Positions 25,578 to 34,557 of a stretch of DNA of 64,000 nucleotides are shown one piece after another (the first letter of the stretch is position 1; each line of letters starts with the position of its first letter). The DNA is from Roseofilum capinflatum BLCC-M114 (lineage in GTDB: Bacteria; Cyanobacteriota; Cyanobacteriia; Cyanobacteriales; Desertifilaceae): contig NZ_JAQOSO010000002.1 in the NCBI RefSeq assembly GCF_030068505.1, positions 26,089 through 90,088 on the forward strand, read 5' to 3'. The position numbers and the translations under genes were made by a program. The notes under the pieces were generated by a model. It saw only the letters and a list, made by a program, of their open reading frames with translations, was not told the origin of the DNA and did not search any database.

Positions 25578-27416
25578 TCAATGTACTTTTTTCACAGGCA
25601 GCTCAATAATAAACTCTGTACCTTCATTCAGGGTAGAATCGCAATATAAAGCTCCTTGATGAGTTTCGGTGATAATTTGATAACTAATTGTCAGACCTAA
25701 ACCTGTACCTTGACCAACGGGTTTCGTGGTAAAAAAGGGATCGAAGAGTTTAGATTGTACTTTCTCTGGGATTCCTGGGCCATTATCGGCAATGCGAATT
25801 CTGACCGTATTAGAGTCCTTTAACTCTGTAGTTAGGTGAATGGTATCAATCCGGTCTGGGTCTGAAGACTCATCTAAAGCATCCATCGCATTGGTAAGCA
25901 GGTTCATAAATACCTGATTAAGCCGCCCTGGGTAACAGTCCACTAAAGGAATTTCACCATAGTTTTTGATGAGTTGAATTTCCGATTGATCCACACTGCG
26001 CTTAAAGCGATTTTCTAAAATCATCAAGGTACTCTCTAAACCTTCATGAATATCCACTTCTTTACAGTCTGATTCATCGAGACGGGAAAAATTACGCAGA
26101 GATATAACAATTTCACGAATACGATTGGCTCCTACTTTCATCGATTGGAGGAGTTTAGGGAAGTCCTCTTGAATAAAATCGAGGTCGCTGTCTTCAATGA
26201 GTTCTTCAATTTCGTTTTGAGGTTGAGGATAATATTGCTGATAAAGACTAATAATCTTGAATAAGCTATGGGTGTAGTTTTCAGTATGAGTTAAATTACC
26301 ATGAATGAAATTCACAGGATTATTGATTTCATGGGCAACTCCCGCCACCAATTGTCCTAAACTGGACATTTTTTCAGTTTGCACCAGTTGAGTTTGCATA
26401 CTTTGTAAATCTTTTAAGGTTTGGGATAATTCAGCCGTCCTTTCTTGAACTTGACTTTCTAAGACTTCATTGTACCGCCGGAGTTGCTGCTCTGCGGCCT
26501 TTTGTTCGCTAATGGTTGAGGACAAAATCAGAATAGTGAGACTCACTACACCCACAAAAGATTGCAACAACAGCATAGAGTCTAGATCTGTTTCTTTCGC
26601 AAATGCCCCAATTCCTTGGGCAGTCGTTAAGATAGAAATTAACGATAACACCACAACCAATAAGGTAGCACCTCGCTTTCCAAAGCGAAAGGCTGCCCAA
26701 ACCATAGGCAGCAAAAACATATATTCTACGGAATAACTTAGCACGAAGGTTTCCCAAGAGATAAAGGCGATAAATGCAATCAGCAGCATGAGTTCCCTTA
26801 ACTGTTGTGGGTTGGTTTTGAGACCGCGAAATCCTCGTTCCCAGGTGAGTATAAAGGGGGCAAAGACCAAAAATCCGACAGTATCTGCCGTCCACCAGGT
26901 TCGCCAAACTCCAGCATAGTCTACTGTAGAAATTACTTCTTGAAAATAGAGAATAGAGGTTCCCCAAGTGGCGTTAAAAATGGGGGCAAAACTGACTGCG
27001 ATCGTAAAAAACAAAGTGGCTTTAACCGAATTGAGAATTTTGTGATCGCCACTCCACCATAAAATCAAAATCGCAGCAATTAACGCCTCTATCGTTTCTC
27101 CTGTGCCGATGGGAAGCCCTAAAGACCAGCTTTCATAGAGGTTACTGTCTAGCCACCAATAGCCGATCAGCATTCCGGGTAAAATGCGAAATTGACTCAA
27201 GAGTAATGCTGCTAAAGAAATGCCTGAGAGGGGCCAAACAGGAGTTACATCATTGAAACTGGCAAACTGAAAGGCAAACGTGCCGATAATGTGCAAGATG
27301 ACAATCATTAGCCCATTCCATAGAAGCATTCTGCCCTCGCATACCCCAGCACACCATGCCTCAAATTTCTGTCGAGGTAAAATATTGAATGTTGGAAATT
27401 GAAACCTAAGCATCAC
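25578..27416 (-). CDS. MASE1-domain sensor histidine kinase
   Basis: 612 residues. An N-terminal integral-membrane MASE1 sensor (about 30-315, eight or so hydrophobic segments; VTPVWPLSGISLAALLL and PGMLIGYWW are characteristic) joins a short coiled coil (QVQERTAELSQTLKDLQSM), then a HisKA-type domain with GVAHEINNPVNFIHGNL and a HATPase domain (NQVFMNLLTNAMDAL, IADNGPGIP, GQGTGLGLTISYQI). This H-box is typical of cyanobacterial HPK4-like kinases. No receiver is fused or adjacent, so the partner is encoded elsewhere. The start is either of two adjacent methionines. Confidence 0.92.
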   Translation of the reverse strand: MMLRFQFPTFNILPRQKFEAWCAGVCEGRMLLWNGLMIVILHIIGTFAFQFASFNDVTPVWPLSGISLAALLLSQFRILPGMLIGYWWLDSNLYESWSLGLPIGTGETIEALIAAILILWWSGDHKILNSVKATLFFTIAVSFAPIFNATWGTSILYFQEVISTVDYAGVWRTWWTADTVGFLVFAPFILTWERGFRGLKTNPQQLRELMLLIAFIAFISWETFVLSYSVEYMFLLPMVWAAFRFGKRGATLLVVVLSLISILTTAQGIGAFAKETDLDSMLLLQSFVGVVSLTILILSSTISEQKAAEQQLRRYNEVLESQVQERTAELSQTLKDLQSMQTQLVQTEKMSSLGQLVAGVAHEINNPVNFIHGNLTHTENYTHSLFKIISLYQQYYPQPQNEIEELIEDSDLDFIQEDFPKLLQSMKVGANRIREIVISLRNFSRLDESDCKEVDIHEGLESTLMILENRFKRSVDQSEIQLIKNYGEIPLVDCYPGRLNQVFMNLLTNAMDALDESSDPDRIDTIHLTTELKDSNTVRIRIADNGPGIPEKVQSKLFDPFFTTKPVGQGTGLGLTISYQIITETHQGALYCDSTLNEGTEFIIELPVKKVH

Positions 27417-27805
27417 TAAATTGTTGTGTAACTATCCAAAGAGTAAAAGCAAGAGTTTACCCTTATATACTCCTCTATATTGAGTATCTTCTTTTTCATG
27501 CTTCCCAGTTTACCCCATCTCCCCTGAATTGTTACAGCGCTTCACACTGTAGTGGGGGAATGGGTGTATACAGTACGAAACGCTATAACAGAGTACAGTA
27601 TTATTGATGTGAGTCATTGCGAATGGAGCGAAGCAGAATGAAGCAATCGCCAAGATTCGAGGATTGTGCGTTTCCGCTTCGCGGACATGAAAGCGACGCT
27701 TGCGCGGAGCGCGAATACTTCCCTGCGGTCGCAATCACAACTCAAATCTATGAATCAACGGGTTAACGAAGAGGACACAACGATTGCTCAGGAGAGTCTT
27801 TGGTC
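27417..27805. other. Repeat-rich intergenic region
   Basis: From about 27535 it holds a degenerate member of the TACAGCGC palindrome family, and from 27608 a sequence beginning GTCATTGCGAATGGAGCGAAG and ending in GCGGTCGCAATCAC near 27738, typical of dispersed cyanobacterial GTCATTGCGA repeats with internal rearrangement. An open frame on the minus strand (27510-27734) is made of repeat DNA and is not a gene. A minus-strand promoter for the kinase may lie near 27460-27480, but no clear hexamers stand out. Confidence 0.65.
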
Positions 27806-29773
27806 TTAAATCACCCGGTCATTGCCCCCATCAACGGGGACTTGAGCAGCAGTGGTTTTAGCGAACAAAGGGCCGCACATTTCGGCAGCAAGTTCAGCCA
27901 CGGAATGGCTATCGACTTCTACTTTTAAGACATTGTTGGTTTTATATTCTTCCACGGTTAACCCATAATGGGCGGCGCGAGAATTGAGGACTTCTTCTGT
28001 CCATAAACCCGTATCAAATACGGCATTGGGATGAAGGGTGTTGAGGCGAATGTTATCTTTGCCCCACTCTAGGGCGGCGACGCGCATGAGTTGATTGAGG
28101 GCAGCTTTAGAAGCAGAATAGGCGGCTGCTCCGGGGCCGGGGGCGGGGACATTTTTGGAGCCGATGACGACGACTCGACCGCCTTGGGGGGCGAGTTTGA
28201 GCAGGGGATGAGCTTGGCGCAACAGGGCGAGGTTGGCATCTAAATTGACGGACATGACTTTGCGCCATTCGCTACTGCTGAGGTCGGCAATGGGACAACC
28301 ACCGGGAAAAATACCGGCGTTGAGGATGAGCATATCTAGACCGCCAAACTGTTGCACGGCTTGTTCTAGGGCGGCATTGAGGGCGGTTTCATCGGTGACA
28401 TCGCAGGTGATGCCACAGAAGTCTGCACGGTTGTAGAGGTCTTCAATGTTGCGATCGAGATCTAAGCCGATGACGGCTGCTCCTCGCTTTAGGAGGGAGT
28501 CTACACAGGCTTTGCCGATGCCGGAGGCTGCGCCGGTGACGAGGGCTATTTCGCCAGTGAAGACGGGGGGTTTGCCGCCTTTGCGGAGTTTGGCTTGTTC
28601 TAAGTCCCAGTATTCGACGGCGAAGATGTCTTTGGCAGAGAGTGCCTGATAGCCGCCGAGTTGGGTGCTGGCGCTGATGATGTCGATGGTATGGTCGTAA
28701 ATGTCGGCGACGATGTGGGCTTGTTTGATGGTTTTGCCGATGGTACACATGCCCAGTTCTGGGTCAAGAATGACTCTGGGAATGGGGTCGAGAATGGTTA
28801 GATCTGGGGTGGCGTGGGCGCGGAAGTAGGCTTGATAGTCTTGGGCATAGCTTTGAATGTCTCGGCCAACTAGGGGGAGGCGTTTGGTGCGGATGACGTG
28901 ATCTGGGGTGGCGGGGCCTTGTTGGGAGATCTGCTGAATGTCGTCTCTTTGGGCGAAGTTGAGGGTTTTGGGGGTGCGGTGGGTGCTGAGGATGATGGGG
29001 AATTGGGCGGTGGTGGAGAGGGTATGGCGCAGTTGGGCGAGGGTTTGACTGAGGGGAGGGGGTTCAGGGGTCGGATGTTTGGGGATGGAAACCATTGCGC
29101 CTTGTTTTTGTAGGTAGGTTTCGGCTTGACTGACTAGCTCGATCATCCGTTCGTAGGATTCTTGGGCAGTAGCTCCGAAGGAAAAGATACCATGATTCAT
29201 CAGTACCATGCCGAGGGTCTGTTCTCCGGCTTCTAGGGAGAATTGACTGGCGCAGACTCTGGCGAGGTCGAATCCGGGCATGACGTAGGGGATGATGATG
29301 AGGCGATCGCCATAAATCTCTTCGATCCGTTCTCTACCATTGGCTGTATTTGTAACCGTAACGATCGCATCTGCATGGGTATGATCGACGTATTTGTAGG
29401 GCAAGATGGCGTGCAAAATGGTCTCTACAGAAGGAGAGGGAGCGCTGGCGCGGGTCATCTGGGTTTTCAGTTCATTGACCATTTGCGGGTCGGATAATTG
29501 CTTGAGCTGTGCTAATTTGAGCAGGTGGGGAATGCGTACCGGGGCAAATCCTGCGGCTTCGATGGTGGCGAGATCCCATCCGCTCCCTTTGACGTAGAGA
29601 ATATCTTCTGCTTCTCCGAAGAGGTTGTTTTCTTTGACTTTGACGGAGGTATTGCCCCCTCCATGGAGGACGAGGGAGGGATCTTTTCCTAATAGGCGCG
29701 AGGTATAAACTCTTTGTTCTACATCTGTTTTATATTGAGCGGCTTCGCTCCCATTCCATAAGTTTTTAACCAT
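27806..29773 (-). CDS. Bifunctional class II aldolase / short-chain dehydrogenase
   Basis: 655-residue fusion of the rhamnulose-1-phosphate aldolase/alcohol dehydrogenase (RhaD-like) type. Residues 1-240 form the class II aldolase: LVLHGGGNTSVKVKE, HAILPYKYVDHTHADAI (metal-binding His pair) and MVLMNHGIFSFGATAQESYERM. From about 405 it is an SDR: ALVTGAASGIGKACVDSL, LILNAGIFPGG, VVVIGSKNV (catalytic Ser) and YSASKAALNQLM (YxxxK). It probably processes a deoxy-sugar or related phosphorylated sugar; the exact substrate is not visible. No rhamnose genes adjoin it. A TTGTTAA-family array lies directly upstream. Confidence 0.9.
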   Translation of the reverse strand: MVKNLWNGSEAAQYKTDVEQRVYTSRLLGKDPSLVLHGGGNTSVKVKENNLFGEAEDILYVKGSGWDLATIEAAGFAPVRIPHLLKLAQLKQLSDPQMVNELKTQMTRASAPSPSVETILHAILPYKYVDHTHADAIVTVTNTANGRERIEEIYGDRLIIIPYVMPGFDLARVCASQFSLEAGEQTLGMVLMNHGIFSFGATAQESYERMIELVSQAETYLQKQGAMVSIPKHPTPEPPPLSQTLAQLRHTLSTTAQFPIILSTHRTPKTLNFAQRDDIQQISQQGPATPDHVIRTKRLPLVGRDIQSYAQDYQAYFRAHATPDLTILDPIPRVILDPELGMCTIGKTIKQAHIVADIYDHTIDIISASTQLGGYQALSAKDIFAVEYWDLEQAKLRKGGKPPVFTGEIALVTGAASGIGKACVDSLLKRGAAVIGLDLDRNIEDLYNRADFCGITCDVTDETALNAALEQAVQQFGGLDMLILNAGIFPGGCPIADLSSSEWRKVMSVNLDANLALLRQAHPLLKLAPQGGRVVVIGSKNVPAPGPGAAAYSASKAALNQLMRVAALEWGKDNIRLNTLHPNAVFDTGLWTEEVLNSRAAHYGLTVEEYKTNNVLKVEVDSHSVAELAAEMCGPLFAKTTAAQVPVDGGNDRVI

Positions 29774-29780
29774 GATTATA

Positions 29781-29819
29781 CAATTAACAATTAATAATTA
29801 ACAATTAACAATTAACAAT
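29781..29819. repeat. Heptameric repeat upstream of the aldolase/SDR gene
   Basis: CAATTAA/ATTAACA units, the reverse complement of the TTGTTAA family, ending in CAATGGGTC, the inverted form of the GACCCATTG leader. It starts 8 bases before the aldolase/SDR start codon on the minus strand. Confidence 0.88.
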
Positions 29820-29848
29820 GGGTCGATTGGTGAGTTGCCAAGATCTTG

Positions 29849-29915
29849 CCCTCTCCCACTGGGAGAGGAACTTTTCTCCCCTTCTCCCACGGGAGAAGGG
29901 GCTGGGGGATGAGGG
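29849..29915. repeat. Dispersed CCCTCTCCC-GGGAGAGG hairpin repeat
   Basis: Two hairpins: CTCTCCCACTGGGAGAG and CTTCTCCCACGGGAGAAG, followed by GGGGGATGAGGGC. The same family is at 61286-61320 and, in frame, inside the giant membrane protein gene at 46293-46380. Here it lies just past the 3' end of gatC. Confidence 0.85.
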
Positions 29916-29917
29916 CT

Positions 29918-30205
29918 TTACTCGCTAAGGATTTGGGGAACCTTAAAAAAGTCCCCATCGCGATCGGGGGCATTGTCTAAAAGGGCTTCCCGAAACTCAT
30001 CGGGGGTGAGTAAATCTTCGCGGGTGATGTTGCTTAATTCGATCGCTCGCGTGGTGGGGGGAACCCCTTCAGTATCTAACTCATTGAGCTGTTCCACATA
30101 TTCGAGAATCTGGCTCAGTTCCCCACTTAACTGGGCTTCTTCTTCCGGAGTCAGGGCTAAACGGGCCAGATGGGCAACTTTATGAACTTGTTCTTGGTCG
30201 AGCAT
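29918..30205 (-). CDS. gatC: Asp-tRNA(Asn)/Glu-tRNA(Gln) amidotransferase subunit C
   Basis: 95-residue GatC, the small subunit that stabilises GatA in the GatCAB transamidosome, converting Glu-tRNA(Gln) to Gln-tRNA(Gln). The opening MLDQEQVHKVAHLARLALTPEE, the ILEYVEQLNELDT segment and the closing FFKVPQIL are complete family signatures. Normal length. gatA and gatB are not linked, as is usual in cyanobacteria. It lies just downstream of ycf3 on the same strand. Confidence 0.96.
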   Translation of the reverse strand: MLDQEQVHKVAHLARLALTPEEEAQLSGELSQILEYVEQLNELDTEGVPPTTRAIELSNITREDLLTPDEFREALLDNAPDRDGDFFKVPQILSE

Positions 30206-30239
30206 AGGGGTTATGGAAGACTACAGCAAAAAAGTATAC

Positions 30240-30761
30240 TTAGAAAAAGACTTCGCCTTGCGATCGCCCGGTATTTTTCAACCAGTTTTGGGCTTCAATA
30301 TAGTTATTGGGAGCCATTTTAATTGCTTGGCTCCAATAATCGGCGGCGATATCAAATAATTCTTCCGCCTTCTCATTATCACCGGCTGCTTTTGTTTGTT
30401 CGCCCTTATAGTGATAGATGACGGCAATATTATTCAGGGCTTGGGGCATCTTATCATTCAAGTCCAAGGCTTGCTCATAATAGTCGATCGCCTTGTCATG
30501 CTCCCCATTACTGGCATGGATCAAGCCCACATTATACAGAATATAGCTGCGATCGTTGGGATCGTCCTCTAACTCCAAAGCTTCATAATAATTATCCAAA
30601 GCCTCTGCATACTCCCCATCAGCCTGGGCAGACATCCCATCGCGATAATAGGCAAAGGCAGTTTTCGACTTATTGCTGGTGGGCAGAATCTTGAGAATAA
30701 TATCTGCCATCACCGTAAAGCTTTTATCAATAAAGTTATCGTTGCGCTGGGTTCTGGGCAT
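30240..30761 (-). CDS. ycf3: Photosystem I assembly protein Ycf3
   Basis: 173-residue TPR protein needed for photosystem I assembly on the thylakoid membrane. [20 protein letters not shown] is the nearly invariant Ycf3 N-terminus. TPR units begin near residues 35 ([20 protein letters not shown]), 72 ([20 protein letters not shown]) and 120 (the [19 protein letters not shown] helix follows). Length matches plastid and cyanobacterial orthologues. gatC follows 34 bases downstream. Confidence 0.97.
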   Translation of the reverse strand: MPRTQRNDNFIDKSFTVMADIILKILPTSNKSKTAFAYYRDGMSAQADGEYAEALDNYYEALELEDDPNDRSYILYNVGLIHASNGEHDKAIDYYEQALDLNDKMPQALNNIAVIYHYKGEQTKAAGDNEKAEELFDIAADYWSQAIKMAPNNYIEAQNWLKNTGRSQGEVFF

Positions 30762-30903
30762 AACCGTTTAGATTAAAGGGTTTCAATTTTTCATTGTAAC
30801 AAGGATAGACAGTTACAGCGCAAAGCACTCTCAAGAGGTACAGCAGCACCCGATCTCCCTGAGCTAACCTTAACCCAGGGGGGAGTTAAGACAGTTCCCT
30901 TTT

Positions 30904-31881
30904 TTAAGGCTTACCTTGCTCGTCCTGAGCGCAGTCTCCGCTTGGCAAGTTAGCGCGGGCGTTTCTTCTCCACATTTCGGGTTTAATGCGTCTGAGGGCG
31001 GAAGCGCGAAACCGTCGATCCCACTCTTGCTCGGAAAGGTTGGCGAGATCGATGAGTTTGGGGGCGAGGTTTTCCGGATAGGGATGGAAGTCTGCGATCT
31101 GCGTCGGTTGGGAAAACCGTTGATTCCAGGGGCAAACGTCTTGACAAATGTCACATCCAGCCACCCATCCGTTGAGGTTTTTGGCGATCGCCTCCGGAAG
31201 TTCCTCAGCACGGTTTTCAATCGTGTGATAAGCAATACAGCGATTGGCATCCACCACAAACGGTTCGGCGATCGCCCCTGTAGGACAAGCCTGAATGCAG
31301 CGCGTACAAGTCCCACAATGCTCTGTATGGGGTTGATCCGGCTCTAAGGTCAAATTCGTCAAAATTTCCGCCAGAAACACCCAGGAGCCAAATTTACGGG
31401 TAATCAGATTCCCATGTTTACCCACCCAACCCAAGCCTGCCGTCTCGGCCCAGAGTTTATCTTGAACCGGCCCCGTATCCACATAGCCCTTAAGTTGAAT
31501 ATCTTGCCCCTGCTGCTGTAACCACGCAGCAAAAGCCTTTAACTTTTTGCCGATGACTCGATGATAATCCCGTCCCCAAGCATAACGAGAAATTTTGCCA
31601 TACTCTAGCCCTTGGGGTTGAGCATAGGGAGCATAATAATTGAGTGATAAACTAATAATCGAAGCTACTTGGGGGAAGGCGGTGCGGATCTCTTGGCGTT
31701 TGGGATTAGCCATCCAATCCATGTCTGCATGATAGCCCTGGGCTAACCAAGAATTGAGCCGTTCAGCCGCTTTTTGGGCGATCGCCCGATCTACCACTGC
31801 TATCCCCACTTGACTAAAGCCAAGCTCAATCGCTTTTTCTTTCACCTGTTCTGAACTTAAGGTTCCAGAATCATCAGACAT
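30904..31881 (-). CDS. queG: Epoxyqueuosine reductase
   Basis: Cobalamin- and iron-sulfur-dependent enzyme completing queuosine synthesis on tRNA. The frame extends to 31959 through DNA of the upstream gene, but the ATG at 31881 (MSDDSGTLSS), preceded on its strand by GGGGGA, is the sensible start, giving 325 residues. YAWGRDYHRVI, KGYVDTGPVQDKLWAETAGLGWVG and two [4Fe-4S] motifs, CGTCTRCIQACP and CDICQDVCPWN, identify QueG. The C-terminal RRIKPEMWRRNARANL is typical. Its start is 33 bases past the stop of the RsbW-like gene, so it may share that transcript. Confidence 0.94.
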   Translation of the reverse strand: MSDDSGTLSSEQVKEKAIELGFSQVGIAVVDRAIAQKAAERLNSWLAQGYHADMDWMANPKRQEIRTAFPQVASIISLSLNYYAPYAQPQGLEYGKISRYAWGRDYHRVIGKKLKAFAAWLQQQGQDIQLKGYVDTGPVQDKLWAETAGLGWVGKHGNLITRKFGSWVFLAEILTNLTLEPDQPHTEHCGTCTRCIQACPTGAIAEPFVVDANRCIAYHTIENRAEELPEAIAKNLNGWVAGCDICQDVCPWNQRFSQPTQIADFHPYPENLAPKLIDLANLSEQEWDRRFRASALRRIKPEMWRRNARANLPSGDCAQDEQGKP

Positions 31882-31913
31882 CAATCCCCCCAAACTCACC
31901 TTGCCAACCCAAC

Positions 31914-32342
31914 TTATTCTTTCTTCAAAGCGGGGACACTTGCCTCTAATTTTAGGCAATTACGACCTTCAACTTGCAGGCGATACTCTACCCGATCCAT
32001 CAACCGATTCATAATCAGCCATCCATAACCCCCTTCCTGTTTTTGTTCTGGATCGGGAGGCAAATAAGTAGCTAGATCATATCCTTGGCCATGATCCCAA
32101 ATCTCTAGGGCAATGTCACTATTTTTGAGTTCCAAACACATCACCACAGGCAATTCCGCCTTCTCTTTATGGGCATGGCGCACCACATTAGAATAGGCTT
32201 CTACTAAGGCCAATCGAAACCGAGTGGATTGTCTTGACCAATCCGGTGACTCCCCCAGCTCCACTTCCAAACAGCCTAATAACCAGGACTCAACAATTCC
32301 CAGAAATTTCAAATCGCTTGGCACATTTAGCTCCGTTTTCAT
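31914..32342 (-). CDS. RsbW-like anti-sigma/ATP-binding regulatory protein
   Basis: 142-residue stand-alone HATPase_c protein of the RsbW/SpoIIAB family, which binds or phosphorylates partner-switching regulators. Markers are RLALVEAYSNVVRHAH (N box), LEIWDHGQGYD (G1 box) and GGYGWLIMNRLMDRVEY (G2 box). It starts 5 bases downstream of the SpoIIE-type phosphatase gene, so kinase and phosphatase are one operon. No STAS-domain antagonist or sigma factor lies next door. Confidence 0.88.
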   Translation of the reverse strand: MKTELNVPSDLKFLGIVESWLLGCLEVELGESPDWSRQSTRFRLALVEAYSNVVRHAHKEKAELPVVMCLELKNSDIALEIWDHGQGYDLATYLPPDPEQKQEGGYGWLIMNRLMDRVEYRLQVEGRNCLKLEASVPALKKE

Positions 32343-32347
32343 GAGAC

Positions 32348-34045
32348 CTACAAAACCTCCAAAGATAGCAGCGTTTGATCATCTTCTTGTATAGCACTAT
32401 CTGCTCGAACACTATCAAGCAGTTGGGTTAAACTCAGTTTGCCCGGTTGTTGAATCAACAATTTCCATAACCCTTCTTGATTCAGCATGGCTTCTGAATC
32501 GATTTGACCAGCACTGTGATCTTTCGCTTCGGTAATGCCATCACTCGTCAGTAAAAGCACATCTCCTGGTTCCATTTTCACCTGTCCAGACTGAGCTTTC
32601 CAAACGGGTAAAATACCCACCGGAATACCGCGAACTTTGAGAATATTCGGTTCGACTGTAACTGGCTCATTTGCCGCCAATTGCTCCATCAGTTTTTTGT
32701 GAGACCAAACCAGGGGATAAACATGGCCAGCGCTGGCATAGGCGAGTTCCTGAGTCGAAGGACGATAGCGAGCAACCGCCATGGTGATAAAAGAGTTGTT
32801 ATTGGTCAAATCATCGATCAGGGAACTATTGAGGTTGCGAATCACTTCATTCGGCTCCTGGGACGTATCCTGGGACAGTTCGCGACGCAGTACGGAAATG
32901 GCACTGGCCATAAATAGAGCTGCCGGAACCCCTTTACCAGATACATCACCCACGGCTACCCAAATATCGCCTTGGGGATGCACATAGACTTCAAAGAAAT
33001 CTCCGCCGACTTCCCGTGCCGGATAGCAATAGGCTTGCACATCAACTGCATCAATTTCAGGCCAACTTTGCCGCAGTAGGTTCGCCTGAAATTGACGAGC
33101 CACTTCGAGTTCCGATTGCAATTGATTAGCCAGTTGAGTCGCTCGTTCATAGAGTCTGGCTTGGGAGAGCGCTAAGGAGGCTTGTTCGATGATGCTCTCT
33201 AGCAGTTGAACATCCTCATCGGGCCACAGGCCATCGGTGTCATATTGATAGAGAGAGAGGATACCGAAGAAGGTTTCTTGGTAGATGAGGGGGACGGCTA
33301 AGTGCAGATAGGGGCGATCGCCTTCTGCATACCGTTGACTTTGGGTTTGATGATTCTCTAGAGCCGCTTCTATTAAGGCTTGAGAGTCTGGAGAATTGAG
33401 TAAATTCGCCTCGTCTGCCTCTTCAGACGGATTACGATAAGCAAACCGATGTTGTGTTAACTTATTGTCTTCCACAGATTGGAGACAGCAGAAATCCGCC
33501 TCAAAATTCTTGCCCACTGTCTCGCTGATATTTTGCAACATGCTGTTGTAATCCAGCTTATCTCTGAGGGCCGTCATCACCGTATTCTGAATGGACTCCC
33601 GTCGTAGCGATCGCCTCAAATTATTGGTACTTTGTTTAATGACCTGATAGGTCTCTGAGGCTTGCTCAATCAAGGCCTTCAGTTCCGTCGGGTTCCAGGG
33701 TTTAACAATATACTTAAACACCTTCCCCGCATTAATGGCCTCAACCAAGTCCTCCACATCCGTATAACCCGTTAACAAGATGCGGATCGTATCGGGATAC
33801 TGTTCTACGGTCTTACCTAGAAACTCAGTCCCATTCATTTCTGGCATCCGTTGGTCAGAGATAATGATCGACATTTCTCCTTCTTGATCCAGAATCTCTA
33901 GAGCGGCCTTTGCACTTTCGGCGCGATAAACTTGAAAATCCCGCCGAAAGGTTCGATACAGTAGATCGAGGTTATCCCGCTCGTCATCAACGACCATTAA
34001 TTTGGCTTTTTTGCTCCGTCGTTCTCGGCGTTCACCCTGACTCAT
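32348..34045 (-). CDS. Response regulator with GAF and SpoIIE/RsbU-type PP2C phosphatase
   Basis: 565 residues. An N-terminal receiver (about 14-135: KLMVVDDERDNLDLLYRTF, phospho-Asp in IIISDQRMPEMNG, YIVKPWNP) is joined to a GAF domain (about 170-310) and a PP2C-type serine phosphatase (about 335-565: CYPAREVGGDFFEVY, VAVGDVSGKGVPAALFMA, LLLTSDGITEAKD) with metal-binding aspartates intact. A sensor kinase elsewhere presumably controls the phosphatase, which would then antagonise the kinase encoded immediately downstream. Confidence 0.93.
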   Translation of the reverse strand: MSQGERRERRSKKAKLMVVDDERDNLDLLYRTFRRDFQVYRAESAKAALEILDQEGEMSIIISDQRMPEMNGTEFLGKTVEQYPDTIRILLTGYTDVEDLVEAINAGKVFKYIVKPWNPTELKALIEQASETYQVIKQSTNNLRRSLRRESIQNTVMTALRDKLDYNSMLQNISETVGKNFEADFCCLQSVEDNKLTQHRFAYRNPSEEADEANLLNSPDSQALIEAALENHQTQSQRYAEGDRPYLHLAVPLIYQETFFGILSLYQYDTDGLWPDEDVQLLESIIEQASLALSQARLYERATQLANQLQSELEVARQFQANLLRQSWPEIDAVDVQAYCYPAREVGGDFFEVYVHPQGDIWVAVGDVSGKGVPAALFMASAISVLRRELSQDTSQEPNEVIRNLNSSLIDDLTNNNSFITMAVARYRPSTQELAYASAGHVYPLVWSHKKLMEQLAANEPVTVEPNILKVRGIPVGILPVWKAQSGQVKMEPGDVLLLTSDGITEAKDHSAGQIDSEAMLNQEGLWKLLIQQPGKLSLTQLLDSVRADSAIQEDDQTLLSLEVL

Positions 34046-34557
34046 GCCACACTCCCATTGCCGGTTAGTTTGACACTATAGTAGATAATCTCACCCAGTG
34101 GGGATAAGACTTTCGGTTTCACGGGCCATTCAAAGCTGCTATCTTTACTAGATTTCATGAGGTTTGTCAAGGTCATCTCAATCTACAGGATCATTTGCTC
34201 GAAGCAGTTGAATATTTGGGGATATTGATCTGCATTATTAGACAGTTTACACCGACTGGACTAGGCCTGAATAGGGGGATGGGGGAGTGGGGAGATGAGG
34301 AGGATGGGGAGGATGGGGAAAAATCGGATATAACAAGGAAAGGGTAAAACCCAGTATTGCCTATTGCCTATTCCCCATTCCCTATTCCCCATTCCCTATT
34401 GCCTATTCCCCATTCCCCATTCCCCATTCCCCATTCCCCATTCCCCATTCCCCCAAATCTTAATCTTTTCCCCCTTGACAATTTCCCAAAAATCTTTCAA
34501 GTTGACAAACTAGCTAGAGATTAACCCATCTCTGCCAATCCATTCCCCCTATGCCCT
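34046..34557. other. Intergenic region upstream of topA with heptamer array
   Basis: 34046-34260 is AT-richer and probably holds the divergent promoters; hexamers are not clear. At about 34276-34320 it becomes a G-rich run (GGGGGATGGGG-type). At 34334-34345 comes CAAGGAAAGGGT, the leader also seen before lpxB. 34355-34454 is an array of TATTGCC, TATTCCC and CATTCCC heptamers, 14 or so copies. About 100 bp separate the array from topA. Confidence 0.8.
34355..34454. repeat. Mixed heptamer array (TATTGCC/TATTCCC/CATTCCC)
   Basis: Roughly 14 consecutive heptamers of the same family as those bracketing lpxB, here with point variants between copies, in the topA upstream region. Confidence 0.93.

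Noticed and set aside
25366..25581. 71-codon minus-strand open frame after the MASE1 kinase
   Set aside because: Antisense to the PCP_red remnant and passes through a hairpin repeat.
27510..27734. 74-codon minus-strand open frame
   Set aside because: Made of dispersed GTCATTGCGA-type repeat DNA without protein homology that I can recognise.
28443..28748. His/Arg-rich minus-strand open frame within the aldolase/SDR gene
   Set aside because: Out-of-frame shadow of the SDR domain.
34355..34454. Heptamer arrays considered as CRISPR or origin iterons
   Set aside because: Seven-base units without spacers, present at several unrelated loci; fit cyanobacterial short tandem repeats.
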